DNA of 50,301 nucleotides from Aquimarina longa SW024 (lineage in GTDB: Bacteria; Bacteroidota; Bacteroidia; Flavobacteriales; Flavobacteriaceae), in assembly GCF_001401755.1 (NCBI RefSeq), contig NZ_AVQK01000034.1, positions 1-50,301 on the forward strand. Reading direction: 5' to 3'. How positions within the stretch are numbered: the stretch's first letter is position 1; the number at the start of each line of letters is the position of its first letter. Below the pieces are notes generated by a model, which worked only from the letters and a program-made list of their open reading frames with translations, was not told where the DNA came from and searched no databases. A program made the position numbers and the translations under genes. Of this stretch, positions 22,749 to 31,338 are shown one piece after another.

Positions 22749-23518
22749 TGAAAAAGCTATTATTAGTACTTATAATCTTATGTATTTGCATAAGTTGCAA
22801 AGGACAGACTGAAAGTAAGCCAGAAACTTCTGTAGCTACCTTTAAGTATTTATCAGACAAAGAATTACAATCCAAATCGGCAGAAGAATTAAGATTTCTT
22901 CGTAACGAGGTGTATGCAAGAAAGGGATATGTGTTTAAAAGCGATGAATTTAATCAATATTTTAAAACTAAGTCTTGGTATAAGCCTAATTCCAATATTT
23001 CTTTAACACTTACCGATCAAGAAAATACTTATATCTCTAAAATAAAAAACTTAGAGAAAAAAGTAGATGATAATTCTTCAATAGTTAATTGTATTGATTT
23101 TTATCACGTTAATAATTCAAAAGTATACCCATTGTCTGGTGCTAAAATAGAGAATGAAGATCTTCCTAATGGATTAATCGACATTGAACTAAGTCATAAT
23201 AACTTAAAACCTGATATAAAAGAAATTTTATTTGATGGATCTATTTTTAATTTAAATTGTGAAGAAAACTATAATTATAGATTTATAATTACAGCATATC
23301 CTAATGAAAACCTTCATTCATATTTAATTGTAGGTAATCTAATTGAAATCAAAAAGTTATATGGTAGCTTTGGTTCTTATGACGATCATCAAGAGTATGA
23401 TTTTGTATTAGATCATAAGGACTTAGAAATCACTATTGAGAGTTGGCAACGGTATAAAAAAATATCTACTAGCGTTGAGAAATACAAGCTTACGGATCAA
23501 GGTTTGATAGCGTTATAA
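22748..23518 (+). CDS. YARHG-domain lipoprotein 1 (candidate immunity)
   Basis: A 256-residue lipoprotein with lipobox CISC followed by KGQTE. Residues about 35-85 are a YARHG domain, recognised by RNEVYARKGYVFKS and then YFKTKSWYKP; the family name comes from the YARHG-like motif (here YARKG). The C-terminal part is a separate beta-rich domain, ending in KYKLTDQG. Translation is coupled to the effector by TAATG. YARHG lipoproteins are often found next to secreted or wall-active proteins, but their binding partner is not known. Here, three in a row behind an NlpC/P60 effector fit an immunity array. Confidence 0.8.
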   Translation: MKKLLLVLIILCICISCKGQTESKPETSVATFKYLSDKELQSKSAEELRFLRNEVYARKGYVFKSDEFNQYFKTKSWYKPNSNISLTLTDQENTYISKIKNLEKKVDDNSSIVNCIDFYHVNNSKVYPLSGAKIENEDLPNGLIDIELSHNNLKPDIKEILFDGSIFNLNCEENYNYRFIITAYPNENLHSYLIVGNLIEIKKLYGSFGSYDDHQEYDFVLDHKDLEITIESWQRYKKISTSVEKYKLTDQGLIAL

Positions 23519-23519
23519 A

Positions 23520-24371
23520 ATGCAGAAGGTACTATTATTGATATTTATATGGTTTTTTTGGTTTTGCAAAGGGCAAACAGAAAGCAAATCAAACAATACT
23601 AATGAAGTCGCTTCATTTGAGTTCCTGCCAGAAGAAGTATTAAAGACAAAAAACAAAGAAGAACTACGTTTGATAAGAAATGAGATATTTGCACGTAAAG
23701 GACATGTGTTTAAAAGCAATGATCTTAATGAGTACTTTAAAACGAAATCTTGGTATAAACCTGACCGTGATATAAAAATTTCTTTATCAAATAATGAACA
23801 ACTTTATATAAAGAAAATTAAAGAATTAGAGCAAAAAACAGAAGATAAGATACATATTGATAATCTAAATTGCATTAATTCTATTGATAGGAATAAATCA
23901 AGTATCTATCCGTTAACAAATGAAAAATTATTATCTGTAGAAATTGAAAAATTAATTTCTAATGCTGAAAATTATCACAAATATAAATTCTATGAAGACA
24001 TACGGGAATATATTTGCGAAGGTAAAGGTTCTTTTATATATAATATAAATTGCTTAATGGAAATTGAAAACATCTTATTTGTAACATACTGTGGCGAAGA
24101 CCCTACTTCTCATATATTTAGTATCAAAGGAGATAAAATAATAAACAAAGTGAAAGTTATAGATTCTTCATTAAGAGAGGGTGAGGGCAGCATCACGAGT
24201 GGTTTTTATGATATTGATTTTAAACTAAATAAAGATGATTTAGAGGTTTATAAGATTTTTAAAATCTGGGATAAAGAAAACAGTACAGAAGAAAATCGAT
24301 ACCCAACTAAAGAGATTAGACGGGAAGTAACCAAATATAAGCTTACGGATCAGGGTTTGATAGCGTTATAA
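23520..24371 (+). CDS. YARHG-domain lipoprotein 2 (candidate immunity)
   Basis: A 283-residue paralog starting 1 nt after the previous stop. Leader FIWFFWFC then KGQTESK; YARHG domain at about 45-95 (RNEIFARKGHVFKS, YFKTKSWYKP). The C-terminal domain (from about 115) differs from copy 1 but is closely related to copy 3 over its last 70 residues (VVDSSLREGE-like segment, then NSTEENRYPTKEIRREVTKY). An 87-bp block around its start (23486-23572) recurs around the start of copy 3 with one mismatch. Confidence 0.8.
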   Translation: MQKVLLLIFIWFFWFCKGQTESKSNNTNEVASFEFLPEEVLKTKNKEELRLIRNEIFARKGHVFKSNDLNEYFKTKSWYKPDRDIKISLSNNEQLYIKKIKELEQKTEDKIHIDNLNCINSIDRNKSSIYPLTNEKLLSVEIEKLISNAENYHKYKFYEDIREYICEGKGSFIYNINCLMEIENILFVTYCGEDPTSHIFSIKGDKIINKVKVIDSSLREGEGSITSGFYDIDFKLNKDDLEVYKIFKIWDKENSTEENRYPTKEIRREVTKYKLTDQGLIAL

Positions 24372-24372
24372 A

Positions 24373-25209
24373 ATGCAGAAGGTACTATTATTGATATTTA
24401 TATGGTTTTTTTGGTTTTGCAAAGGACAAACTGAAAACAAGCCAGAAACTTCCGCAGTTACTTTTGAGTATTTATCAGACCAAGAATTACAATCCAAATC
24501 AAAAGAAGAACTACGATTAATTAGAAATGAGGTATTTGCTCGTAAGGGTTATGTTTTTAAAAGTGAAGACTTAAACACTTATTTTAAAACCAAACCTTGG
24601 TATACACCTGATGCTACTATAAAAGTTACTTTATCTGATGAAGAACAAAATTATATTGATAGGGTGAAAAACATAGAAAACCCTAATAAAAAAACAGATA
24701 AATGTTTAGATTATATTAACGATAATATTAAGAAAGTTTACCCCATATCCCAAAGTATAATGGAAAGTAAAAAATGGGGTTTAAATAATTATTTAGGCGA
24801 TTATTACGAAAGTAACTATGATCGTATAGAATCTGTAATACTTAAAGAAGGTATTTATTGTGATGGTTTTTACTTTTACAATATAAATTGTAATACTGAA
24901 ATAGAAACAATTCTAGTCAAGGCTTATTGCAATGAACAACCTATATTCAATATTTTAAGTGTTAAAGAAAGTAAAATAATCAAAATAGTCAAAGTTGTAG
25001 ATTCTTCATTAAGAGAGGGCGAAGACGATTTTGAGGAGGGTTTTTATGATATCGATTTTAAACTAGATAAAGATGATTTAGAGGTTTATAAAATTTTTAA
25101 GAAGTGGGACAAAGAAAATAGTACCGAAGAAAATCAATATCCAACCAAAGAAATTCGTAGAGAAGTAACCAAATATAAGCTTACGGATCAGGGTATCGTT
25201 AAATTATAA
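24373..25209 (+). CDS. YARHG-domain lipoprotein 3 (candidate immunity), mosaic
   Basis: A 278-residue paralog starting 1 nt after copy 2. It is a mosaic: the signal peptide is identical to that of copy 2, the YARHG part (PETSAVTFEYLSDQELQSKS) is closest to copy 1, and the C-terminus is again close to copy 2. This pattern points to tandem duplication followed by gene conversion. The effector gene that follows starts 2 nt after its stop, so expression is shared with the next cassette. Confidence 0.8.
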   Translation: MQKVLLLIFIWFFWFCKGQTENKPETSAVTFEYLSDQELQSKSKEELRLIRNEVFARKGYVFKSEDLNTYFKTKPWYTPDATIKVTLSDEEQNYIDRVKNIENPNKKTDKCLDYINDNIKKVYPISQSIMESKKWGLNNYLGDYYESNYDRIESVILKEGIYCDGFYFYNINCNTEIETILVKAYCNEQPIFNILSVKESKIIKIVKVVDSSLREGEDDFEEGFYDIDFKLDKDDLEVYKIFKKWDKENSTEENQYPTKEIRREVTKYKLTDQGIVKL

Positions 25210-25211
25210 AG

Positions 25212-27251
25212 ATGGGGTATCACGTAATTAATATAACAAACGGAGTTTTACAACATGATTATGTAGAGTTGAGTTATATTGATTTTATTACTAAAGATTC
25301 CATTATTTACCAAGGTGAGTCGCACTGGAAACCCTTTAAAGTATCTGAATCTAAACAATATAAACAGTTTTCAGAAGGTTGGTATCGAGCAGGCATCCAA
25401 GCACAAGAAGTCTTTAAAGAACAAGCAATGTCTAATGGTTTGATCTTAGAAGAACTCAATCAAGATCAAAAAAGTTTTAAGCTCTACACAAAAAATGCAA
25501 AAAAGCCTGCAAATGTTATTCAGAAAATGAAAAACTTAAAAGAGCAAAAGCTAAAAAATCTAGATCAACAGGTAGAAGATTTAATGTATTGGGATGATGC
25601 CAGTAAACCCTATGTCCCCAAAGTAAGAAAGGTCGAAAAGCCTATTTTATTAAAACCTAAATCTGTAAAACTAGATTTTGGTGTTACAGACGAGCATAGA
25701 GCAGATTATAAAGAACAAGACACTCCAGTAACAACAGCTAAACCTACAACAACAGCATCTGAAACAAAACCCGCAGAAACTAAAAAAGAAAAACCAAAAC
25801 AACCAGAACGAATATTTCCTGCATCACCAAATGTATATCATTTTCATCCCATTGCTTTTGTAAACCAAATGAGGATGATGTTTGGAAAAGAAACAGGAGA
25901 ATGCTATTGCAACAGGGATTTAACTATTGAAGAGTTTAAAAATATTTTCACTAGGCTAAGAAAAAGCGAAAAATACAATTTAGAAATATTAAATGCAAGT
26001 AACTGTTCAATACCCTCTTCAGATAAAACATTTGAAAGGCTTACAGAAGAATTTAATAGAACAGCTAAGAAGTATGGTATCAATCAATGTATTCAAAAAA
26101 TACACTTCTTATCTCAAATCTACTGGGAATCAGACAGGTTTAAAACAGGACTAGAATATGAAAGTGGTAATCACTATAATCCTGAAGGAGGTCATTCCAA
26201 ATCTAAGCAAAATGGTAACACTCAATTTGGAGACGGTCCGAAATATAAAGGTCGTGGGTTTATGCAATTGACTTGGCGCAACTCTCAAATGAAGTATTTA
26301 AAATATGCAGCTAAAAACACAGATGGAGCATTAAAAGAAAAAACTGATGCTCAACTAGAATTGCGTAGTAATAATTACGAAAAATATATTTCTGATGATC
26401 TAATTTATGCTATGGATTCAGCAGGGTGGTTTTGGTCTAATTATAAAAAGATTGTGTTCACAAAAAAATCATCTAAACAAAAATATGCTGATATTTATGG
26501 CAAGTCACTCAATGAAGTAGCCTTAAAAGTTGATACATATCAAAACTTAATCTCGATATTTGTAAATGGAGGGGGAAATGGTAAAGAAGAGCGAACGAAA
26601 TATTATAATATATTGAAAAGAATTTTCAGATATGATAGTAAATGTATCAATAATAACTATTCGCAAAGTAATATTATAGATGAAGACTCTTCTACTCCGT
26701 GGGTTAACATTGCAAAAATGGAAATTGGAGTAGAAGAAATTTATGGTACAGATTATAATGATCCAAGAATTTTAGAATATCATGAAACTGCTGGATATAC
26801 TAAAAGTTTGATGGGAAGAGAAATTACAGATGATTATATTGAGTCGAAAAAAATTCTTGATCCTTGGTGTGGTTCTTTTGTTTATTGGTGTTATTTAAAA
26901 TCTGGAATTGTCAAAGAAGACTTAAATAGTACAGGATACAACTCTTTTTCTTGGGAAAATTGGGGCACCGCTCCTGATAAATTTGAACCATGTTATGGAG
27001 CATTGGCAGTATGTACTTATTCGCATGTAGCTTTTGTTGTAGGAAAAAAGGGAGATAAGATAGTTTTACTAGGTGGTAACCAAACAGGAGGTGATAAATC
27101 AACCAATGGTATGGTCTGTTATAGTGCAATTGATAAATCAAAAATTAAGGCGTATAGATACCCCAAAAATTATAAAATAAGTGATATTAATTATGATCTT
27201 GAAGAAATTTCTACGGATGCAAAAGGAGATAATCATTCTTCTAGCCGTTAG
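25212..27251 (+). CDS. T6SS effector: GH19/lysozyme-like plus CHAP-like domain
   Basis: The 679-residue product has a short unique N-terminus (about 1-95), a helical linker, then from residue about 127 a stretch whose DNA (25590-25859) is identical over 270 bp to 18598-18867 of the first effector. It continues as a GH19/lysozyme-like domain (E306 in YWESDRF; GRGFMQLT from 347) and a C-terminal CHAP/TIGR02594-like cysteine amidase (C553 in DPWCGSFVYWCY, H605 in YSHVAFVVG). It lacks the M23-like and SH3 N-terminal half of the first effector. No signal peptide. The next lipoprotein gene overlaps its 3' end by 35 nt. Confidence 0.85.
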   Translation: MGYHVINITNGVLQHDYVELSYIDFITKDSIIYQGESHWKPFKVSESKQYKQFSEGWYRAGIQAQEVFKEQAMSNGLILEELNQDQKSFKLYTKNAKKPANVIQKMKNLKEQKLKNLDQQVEDLMYWDDASKPYVPKVRKVEKPILLKPKSVKLDFGVTDEHRADYKEQDTPVTTAKPTTTASETKPAETKKEKPKQPERIFPASPNVYHFHPIAFVNQMRMMFGKETGECYCNRDLTIEEFKNIFTRLRKSEKYNLEILNASNCSIPSSDKTFERLTEEFNRTAKKYGINQCIQKIHFLSQIYWESDRFKTGLEYESGNHYNPEGGHSKSKQNGNTQFGDGPKYKGRGFMQLTWRNSQMKYLKYAAKNTDGALKEKTDAQLELRSNNYEKYISDDLIYAMDSAGWFWSNYKKIVFTKKSSKQKYADIYGKSLNEVALKVDTYQNLISIFVNGGGNGKEERTKYYNILKRIFRYDSKCINNNYSQSNIIDEDSSTPWVNIAKMEIGVEEIYGTDYNDPRILEYHETAGYTKSLMGREITDDYIESKKILDPWCGSFVYWCYLKSGIVKEDLNSTGYNSFSWENWGTAPDKFEPCYGALAVCTYSHVAFVVGKKGDKIVLLGGNQTGGDKSTNGMVCYSAIDKSKIKAYRYPKNYKISDINYDLEEISTDAKGDNHSSSR

Positions 27252-28230
27252 TATAATATTTATAAATTGTAAAGATAGTTCACAAAATATAGATATAGGA
27301 AAGGTACAAGAAAAACCTTGCGATAAATATGAAAGGAAGGGAAATGTACTAATTAATTGTACATCTTGGGAGGATAAATATGGAACTAGTACAATTATCT
27401 TTTCTAAAAATGTTGACAAAAATAGCAAAGCTGAACTATTTGTAGAATTAATTAAAAATAATTCTAGTACGCCATATCTAAATGTATATGATTTTATTAA
27501 AGATTGTCCAGTAGATTTTGATATCAACTACATAGATAACTCTTTATCAATCACTGATCTCAACTCAGATAATATAAAAGAGATTACTTTCTTGTATGAA
27601 TCTGCATGTCAGGGAGGTATTGGCCCTACCGCAATGAAGCTAATCATGATTGAGGGCAAGCAAAAATATAAAATTAGAGGACTTAGAAAAGATGAAGTTA
27701 GCATAAGAAACCCTGATATAGCTGTTAATTACAAAGAGTCTCGTATTGACAAATCTTTTGATAAAGCTCCAAAAGAATTTCTTTCTTTTGCCAAGAAGAA
27801 GTGGATAAAGAACCATGGAACTCAACTAAAAGAAAATAGTTCAGTATCAAAAAGAATTCAAAAAATAGAACCATTAGACGAAGGCGAGGTATCTGTACTT
27901 TTATCTGATCGTTCTCTTATCAAATTTGAAGATCCTGGACCTAGCTTTTACAATTTATCAGAATATAAAATTGATAAAGACAACCTAATAATAGTAAATT
28001 CAGGAGATCATTATGGAAATCAGGTTTCAACCTTTTTAAAATTAAATCCTGAGAACAGTAAACTTTACGTTATCAAAGTTATAGCCAACTTTGTATTAAA
28101 GCAAAAACCTGAAAATAATCTTAAAACTTGTACTATAGACAATATCAACATTCCTGTAATCAATTATGATGCTGACGAAATCTATGATAAATTAACCAAT
28201 GCAAAAGATTGTACTTTTAAAACTATGTAA
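27217..28230 (+). CDS. Lipoprotein resembling the M949_RS01915 family (candidate immunity)
   Basis: From ATG 27217 the product has 337 residues with a lipobox (IIFINC then KDSS); the in-frame upstream start at 27181 would put more residues in front of the signal and is less likely. A central segment (LNSDNIKEITFLYESACQG, then KLIMIEGKQKYKIRG) resembles, from memory, the family labelled M949_RS01915 surface-polysaccharide protein in flavobacteria; that label is itself weakly supported. The C-terminal part has a paired beta layout with two Cys near the end (KTCTIDN, KDCTFK). Overlap with the effector implies tight co-expression, so an immunity role is the best inference. A REP-like element begins about 6 nt after the stop. 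Confidence 0.7.
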   Translation: MQKEIIILLAVSIIFINCKDSSQNIDIGKVQEKPCDKYERKGNVLINCTSWEDKYGTSTIIFSKNVDKNSKAELFVELIKNNSSTPYLNVYDFIKDCPVDFDINYIDNSLSITDLNSDNIKEITFLYESACQGGIGPTAMKLIMIEGKQKYKIRGLRKDEVSIRNPDIAVNYKESRIDKSFDKAPKEFLSFAKKKWIKNHGTQLKENSSVSKRIQKIEPLDEGEVSVLLSDRSLIKFEDPGPSFYNLSEYKIDKDNLIIVNSGDHYGNQVSTFLKLNPENSKLYVIKVIANFVLKQKPENNLKTCTIDNINIPVINYDADEIYDKLTNAKDCTFKTM

Positions 28231-28235
28231 TGTAT

Positions 28236-28328
28236 CACCCGCTAGCGTTCGTTTGTAACGAATGCCGAGTATAAGTAATCGATAAGATATATGATTAATC
28301 CACAGCAATGATTTGTTGTGGATTTATT
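28236..28328 (+). repeat. REP-like hairpin plus terminator, copy 2
   Basis: This copy has a 9-bp hairpin (GCGTTCGTT 28245-28253, loop TGT, AACGAATGC 28257-28265, G-U pair at the same position as copy 1), then GTATAAGTAATCGAT, then CCACAGCA...TGTTGTGG and a T-rich end. It directly follows the lipoprotein stop at 28230. Stem bases differ from copy 1 but pairing is kept. Confidence 0.75.
28300..28328 (+). terminator. Intrinsic terminator in REP-like copy 2
   Basis: CCACAGCA (28300-28307) pairs with TGTTGTGG (28314-28321), followed by ATTTATTG. The T-run is weaker than in copy 1. Confidence 0.6.
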
Positions 28329-28330
28329 GT

Positions 28331-28483
28331 TTTTAAGAGAAGGCTTGTTTGGTTTTAAAGTTTTGGATTATGTTATCAATCAAAAAGAAGAGTTTACTTT
28401 TAGTGTCGTTATCTAACTTTTCAATATCATAAATACGCTGTAAGACAGCTTTGTCTAAATTAGATGCTTCGGCTTCTCCAGTT
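28331..28483 (-). pseudogene. 3' remnant of an HTH regulator gene
   Basis: On the minus strand the last 50 or so codons read EAEASNLDKAVLQRIYDIEK, then LDNDTKSKLFFLIDNIIQNF and KTKQAFS before a stop. This is, from memory, the usual C-terminal tail of short XRE-type regulators in flavobacteria. The helix-turn-helix part is missing: coding ends where a plus-strand fragment begins. It is a truncated leftover. Confidence 0.55.
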
Positions 28484-28694
28484 CTTGAAAACTATTTTAC
28501 AGAGGCACAGTTTGAAATTTTGAAACAGCATAAAGATTATAATGAAGATCAAATAAAATGGGAATTACTTGATGCTTATTCCTTTTGGGGCAGAAGGAAA
28601 TGCCGATGTAGTTTATGAACTTATTAAAGATTTTAATACGATTGTATCTAAAGAGAAGATAAAAAAAGAAACTATAGAATCAGATAGCGAATAG
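28481..28694 (+). pseudogene. Frameshifted fragment of an unknown gene
   Basis: One frame reads VLENYFTEAQFEILKQHKDY then DQIKWELLDAYSFWG; a one-base shift near 28590 continues as AEGNADVVYELIKDFNTIVS and then KEKIKKETIESDSE and a stop. No start codon is available; the fragment begins at the junction with the reversed regulator remnant. I do not recognise the parent protein. Confidence 0.5.
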
Positions 28695-28937
28695 CTGTGA
28701 TATTGCATAATGCACTATCTCTAAAATAAATATAAAATATTAAAAATCTAAGATAGAGTTAATAGAACTCTGTATATAAAAATTACTGCTACTATTTTGT
28801 AATTAGCAGCAGTATATTATATATATCTTTAGAAAAGAACAGCAATACAGCCTTTTCTTAAATTAATAGAAAAAAGTTTTTCTTCAATCATTCTATTTTG
28901 TAGTTTTAAAAACATAAATATTTAAACCAATTCATTA

Positions 28938-30074
28938 ATGGGAATTTTTGACGAAATAAAGAAAAAACTTAGCCACGAGTTTATAGATATTATAGAATGG
29001 TTAGATCATACAGATGATACTATTGTACATCGGTTTGAACGGTACCAAAATGAAATTAAAAACGAAGCTCAGCTTATCGTAAGAGAAGGACAAACAGCAG
29101 TTTTTATAAATGAAGGACAATTAGCAGATGTATTTACACCCGGAACATATACCCTAAATACCAAAAACTTACCGATCCTTACCACATTAAAAGGGTGGAA
29201 ATATGGTTTTAATAGCCCTTTTAAAGCCGAAGTATACTTTGTAAATACGCACTTGTTTACTAATGAAAAATGGGGAACCAAAAATCCTATCACCCTAAAT
29301 GATGACCGTTTTGGTTTGGTAGAAATTCGTGCTTTTGGCACGTACGCTTTTAAGATTAATGATGCGGGTAAATTTATTATCGATATCGTAGGAACTGATG
29401 CTAATTTTACCAATTTTGAAATTAATGAACATCTAAAAAGTTTAATTTCTACTCGTTTTACCGATACTATTGGAGAAGCTAATCTGCCTATAGAGCTGTA
29501 TGCTGCCAATACCACAGAGTTATCAGAAACTTGTCTCGAAGTAATGCAACATGAGTTTAACTCAGTAGGTATTTCTCTAGAAAAATTCTTTATAGAAAAT
29601 GTTTCTATGCCAGAAGAATTAAAGAAAGAAATATTCGAATATAGTAGAATTGATAAACTAGATTTAGATAAATTAACCAAATTTAAAACAGCTAAAGCTA
29701 TCGAAGCTGCTGCTGCCAATGAAGGTGGTACGGCTGGTGCAGGAATGGGTATGGGAATGGGGTTTGTGCTCGCACAACAAATGGGAGGTATGATGAATCC
29801 TATGACAGCACAACAGCAAGTACAACCTCAGCAAACAACTCCAGTCGCTCCCCCTCCAATGCCTGTGCAGATACAGTATTTTTATGGGCAAAATGGGCAA
29901 CAAGTTGGACCAGTATCTTTTGAACAACTTAAAGTTTTATTTGCCAATAGAACGATTAATAAAGACGCTCTAATCTGGAAACAAGGAATGAGTAATTGGA
30001 CTGCACTAAAAGATGTAGAGGAACTAAAAGCTTTTCTAGGAGGAAACACTCCCCCGCCATTACCAAATAACTAA
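28938..30074 (+). CDS. SPFH-domain protein with C-terminal GYF_2 domain
   Basis: The 378-residue protein begins with a conserved lead (GIFDEIKKKLSHEFIDIIEW), then an SPFH/band-7-like domain (about 30-250: REGQTAVFINEGQLADVFTPG, TLNTKNLPI, RAFGTYAFKI). A Gly/Met/Gln-rich linker (about 255-305) leads into a GYF_2 domain (IQYFYGQNGQQVGPVSFEQL, then WKQGMSNWTALKDVEEL). The family (like Bacillus YdjI) is thought to form membrane-associated assemblies and is often next to a zinc-ribbon protein, as here (79 nt). It is cytoplasmic, membrane-associated by inference. The family is sometimes mislabelled as virion core protein. Confidence 0.85.
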   Translation: MGIFDEIKKKLSHEFIDIIEWLDHTDDTIVHRFERYQNEIKNEAQLIVREGQTAVFINEGQLADVFTPGTYTLNTKNLPILTTLKGWKYGFNSPFKAEVYFVNTHLFTNEKWGTKNPITLNDDRFGLVEIRAFGTYAFKINDAGKFIIDIVGTDANFTNFEINEHLKSLISTRFTDTIGEANLPIELYAANTTELSETCLEVMQHEFNSVGISLEKFFIENVSMPEELKKEIFEYSRIDKLDLDKLTKFKTAKAIEAAAANEGGTAGAGMGMGMGFVLAQQMGGMMNPMTAQQQVQPQQTTPVAPPPMPVQIQYFYGQNGQQVGPVSFEQLKVLFANRTINKDALIWKQGMSNWTALKDVEELKAFLGGNTPPPLPNN

Positions 30075-30153
30075 AAAAAACTGTTAATCATGTTTTATAA
30101 AGTCCTAACTGAAGTTTTTTAATGATAGTCAACAGGCTAGGATAGGTATTTCT

Positions 30154-31260
30154 ATGGAAGAAGAGAAGAAAGTAGTTTCAGAACATAAAAAATCGTGTAC
30201 TAATTGTGGTGCAGAATTAAAATATAAGCCCGGTACAGATACTGTTACCTGCGAATATTGTGGGCATCATGAAACAATTATACCTCATCAAGATGGGTTT
30301 CAGGAACTAGAACTTAAGCCATATCTCGATGAAATGGGGTCTCAATCCCATTCTGAAGAGATTATGATGCTACATTGTAAAAACTGTGGCGCAAATCAGC
30401 ATATCGAAGAGCATTATAAATCATTGCACTGTGTATATTGTACTATGCCCTTGATTATTGAGGATGCATATAAAGAAGATTGGATTTTACCTGGTGCTAT
30501 ACTTCCTTTTCAATTCGATCAGAAAAAATCACATCGGATTTTTTCTAAATGGGTTAAAGGGTTATGGTTTGCTCCTAATAACCTTAAAAAAGCAGCATTA
30601 GATCCTCAAAACACCAAAGGGTTATACTTACCATATTGGACGTTTGATGCTCAGTTATATGCTAATTATACAGGAGAGCGTGGAGAGTATTATTATGTCG
30701 ATGTTGCTTATACAACTACAGAAAATGGTAAAACAGTTAGAAGAACTCGACAAGAACGAAGAACAAGGTGGTCGTCTGCAAACGGAAATGTTAATGGTTT
30801 TGTTGATGATACATTGATCAAAGCATCACATCAAAACAAAAATCCAATTCCTAAAAAATTATCAAACTGGAATCTGGATGCGCTCCAACCTTTTAATACT
30901 AGTTTTTTAGCAGGTTTTGTTACCGAAAAGTATACTATCCCATTAAAAGATGGTCATCTATCCTCTACCAAAGAGGCAGAAGGTATTGCAATATCATGGG
31001 CTAAACAACACATAGGAGGAGATACACAGCGAGTGCATCATATAGATATGAGCTTAAGTGAAGAGACTTTTAAACATATTTTGCTTCCGGTATATATTAG
31101 CGCATATCGCTATAATGGAAAAAAATATAATTTCTTTATTAATGGTCAAACTGGAGCTATCTCAGGAAATAGACCCTATTCTTTTTGGAAAATATTCTTT
31201 TTTGTAGTGTTTATACTTATTGTAGTAGCAGTTATCTTCTGGTTTTCAGAAAAACAGTAA
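30154..31260 (+). CDS. Zinc-ribbon protein with C-terminal membrane helix
   Basis: The 368-residue protein has two N-terminal zinc ribbons: CTNCG with CEYCG (about 14-38) and CKNCG with CVYC (about 75-100). The middle (WILPGAILPFQFDQ, YLPYWTFDAQLYANYTGE, KHILLPVYISAYRYNGK) is the conserved body of YdjG-type TFIIB-like zinc-ribbon proteins. It ends with one membrane helix (FWKIFFFVVFILIVVAVIFW) and a short basic tail, so the ribbons face the cytoplasm. It follows the SPFH protein gene and probably works with it at the membrane. It lacks the PspA partner seen in Bacillus, and a strong terminator ends the pair. Confidence 0.85.
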   Translation: MEEEKKVVSEHKKSCTNCGAELKYKPGTDTVTCEYCGHHETIIPHQDGFQELELKPYLDEMGSQSHSEEIMMLHCKNCGANQHIEEHYKSLHCVYCTMPLIIEDAYKEDWILPGAILPFQFDQKKSHRIFSKWVKGLWFAPNNLKKAALDPQNTKGLYLPYWTFDAQLYANYTGERGEYYYVDVAYTTTENGKTVRRTRQERRTRWSSANGNVNGFVDDTLIKASHQNKNPIPKKLSNWNLDALQPFNTSFLAGFVTEKYTIPLKDGHLSSTKEAEGIAISWAKQHIGGDTQRVHHIDMSLSEETFKHILLPVYISAYRYNGKKYNFFINGQTGAISGNRPYSFWKIFFFVVFILIVVAVIFWFSEKQ

Positions 31261-31281
31261 ATCAATAGTCTGTCCATAAAC

Positions 31282-31317
31282 AAAAAAGCATCCTAATAAA
31301 AAATAGGATGCTTTTTT
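31282..31317 (+). terminator. Bidirectional intrinsic terminator
   Basis: AAAAAAGCATCCTA pairs perfectly with TAGGATGCTTTTTT around 8 nt. It lies between the convergent zinc-ribbon and aldehyde dehydrogenase genes and serves both. Confidence 0.9.
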
Positions 31318-31338
31318 ATATATCAGGTCATCTTTCTG

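Noticed and set aside
29069..29719. A 216-codon open frame on the minus strand
   Set aside because: It lies wholly inside the SPFH gene on the opposite strand, has no family features, and is explained by the codon use of the real gene.
28938..30074. Virion core protein
   Set aside because: Databases sometimes give this label to the SPFH/GYF family, but no phage genes are nearby and the domains are those of membrane-associated SPFH proteins.
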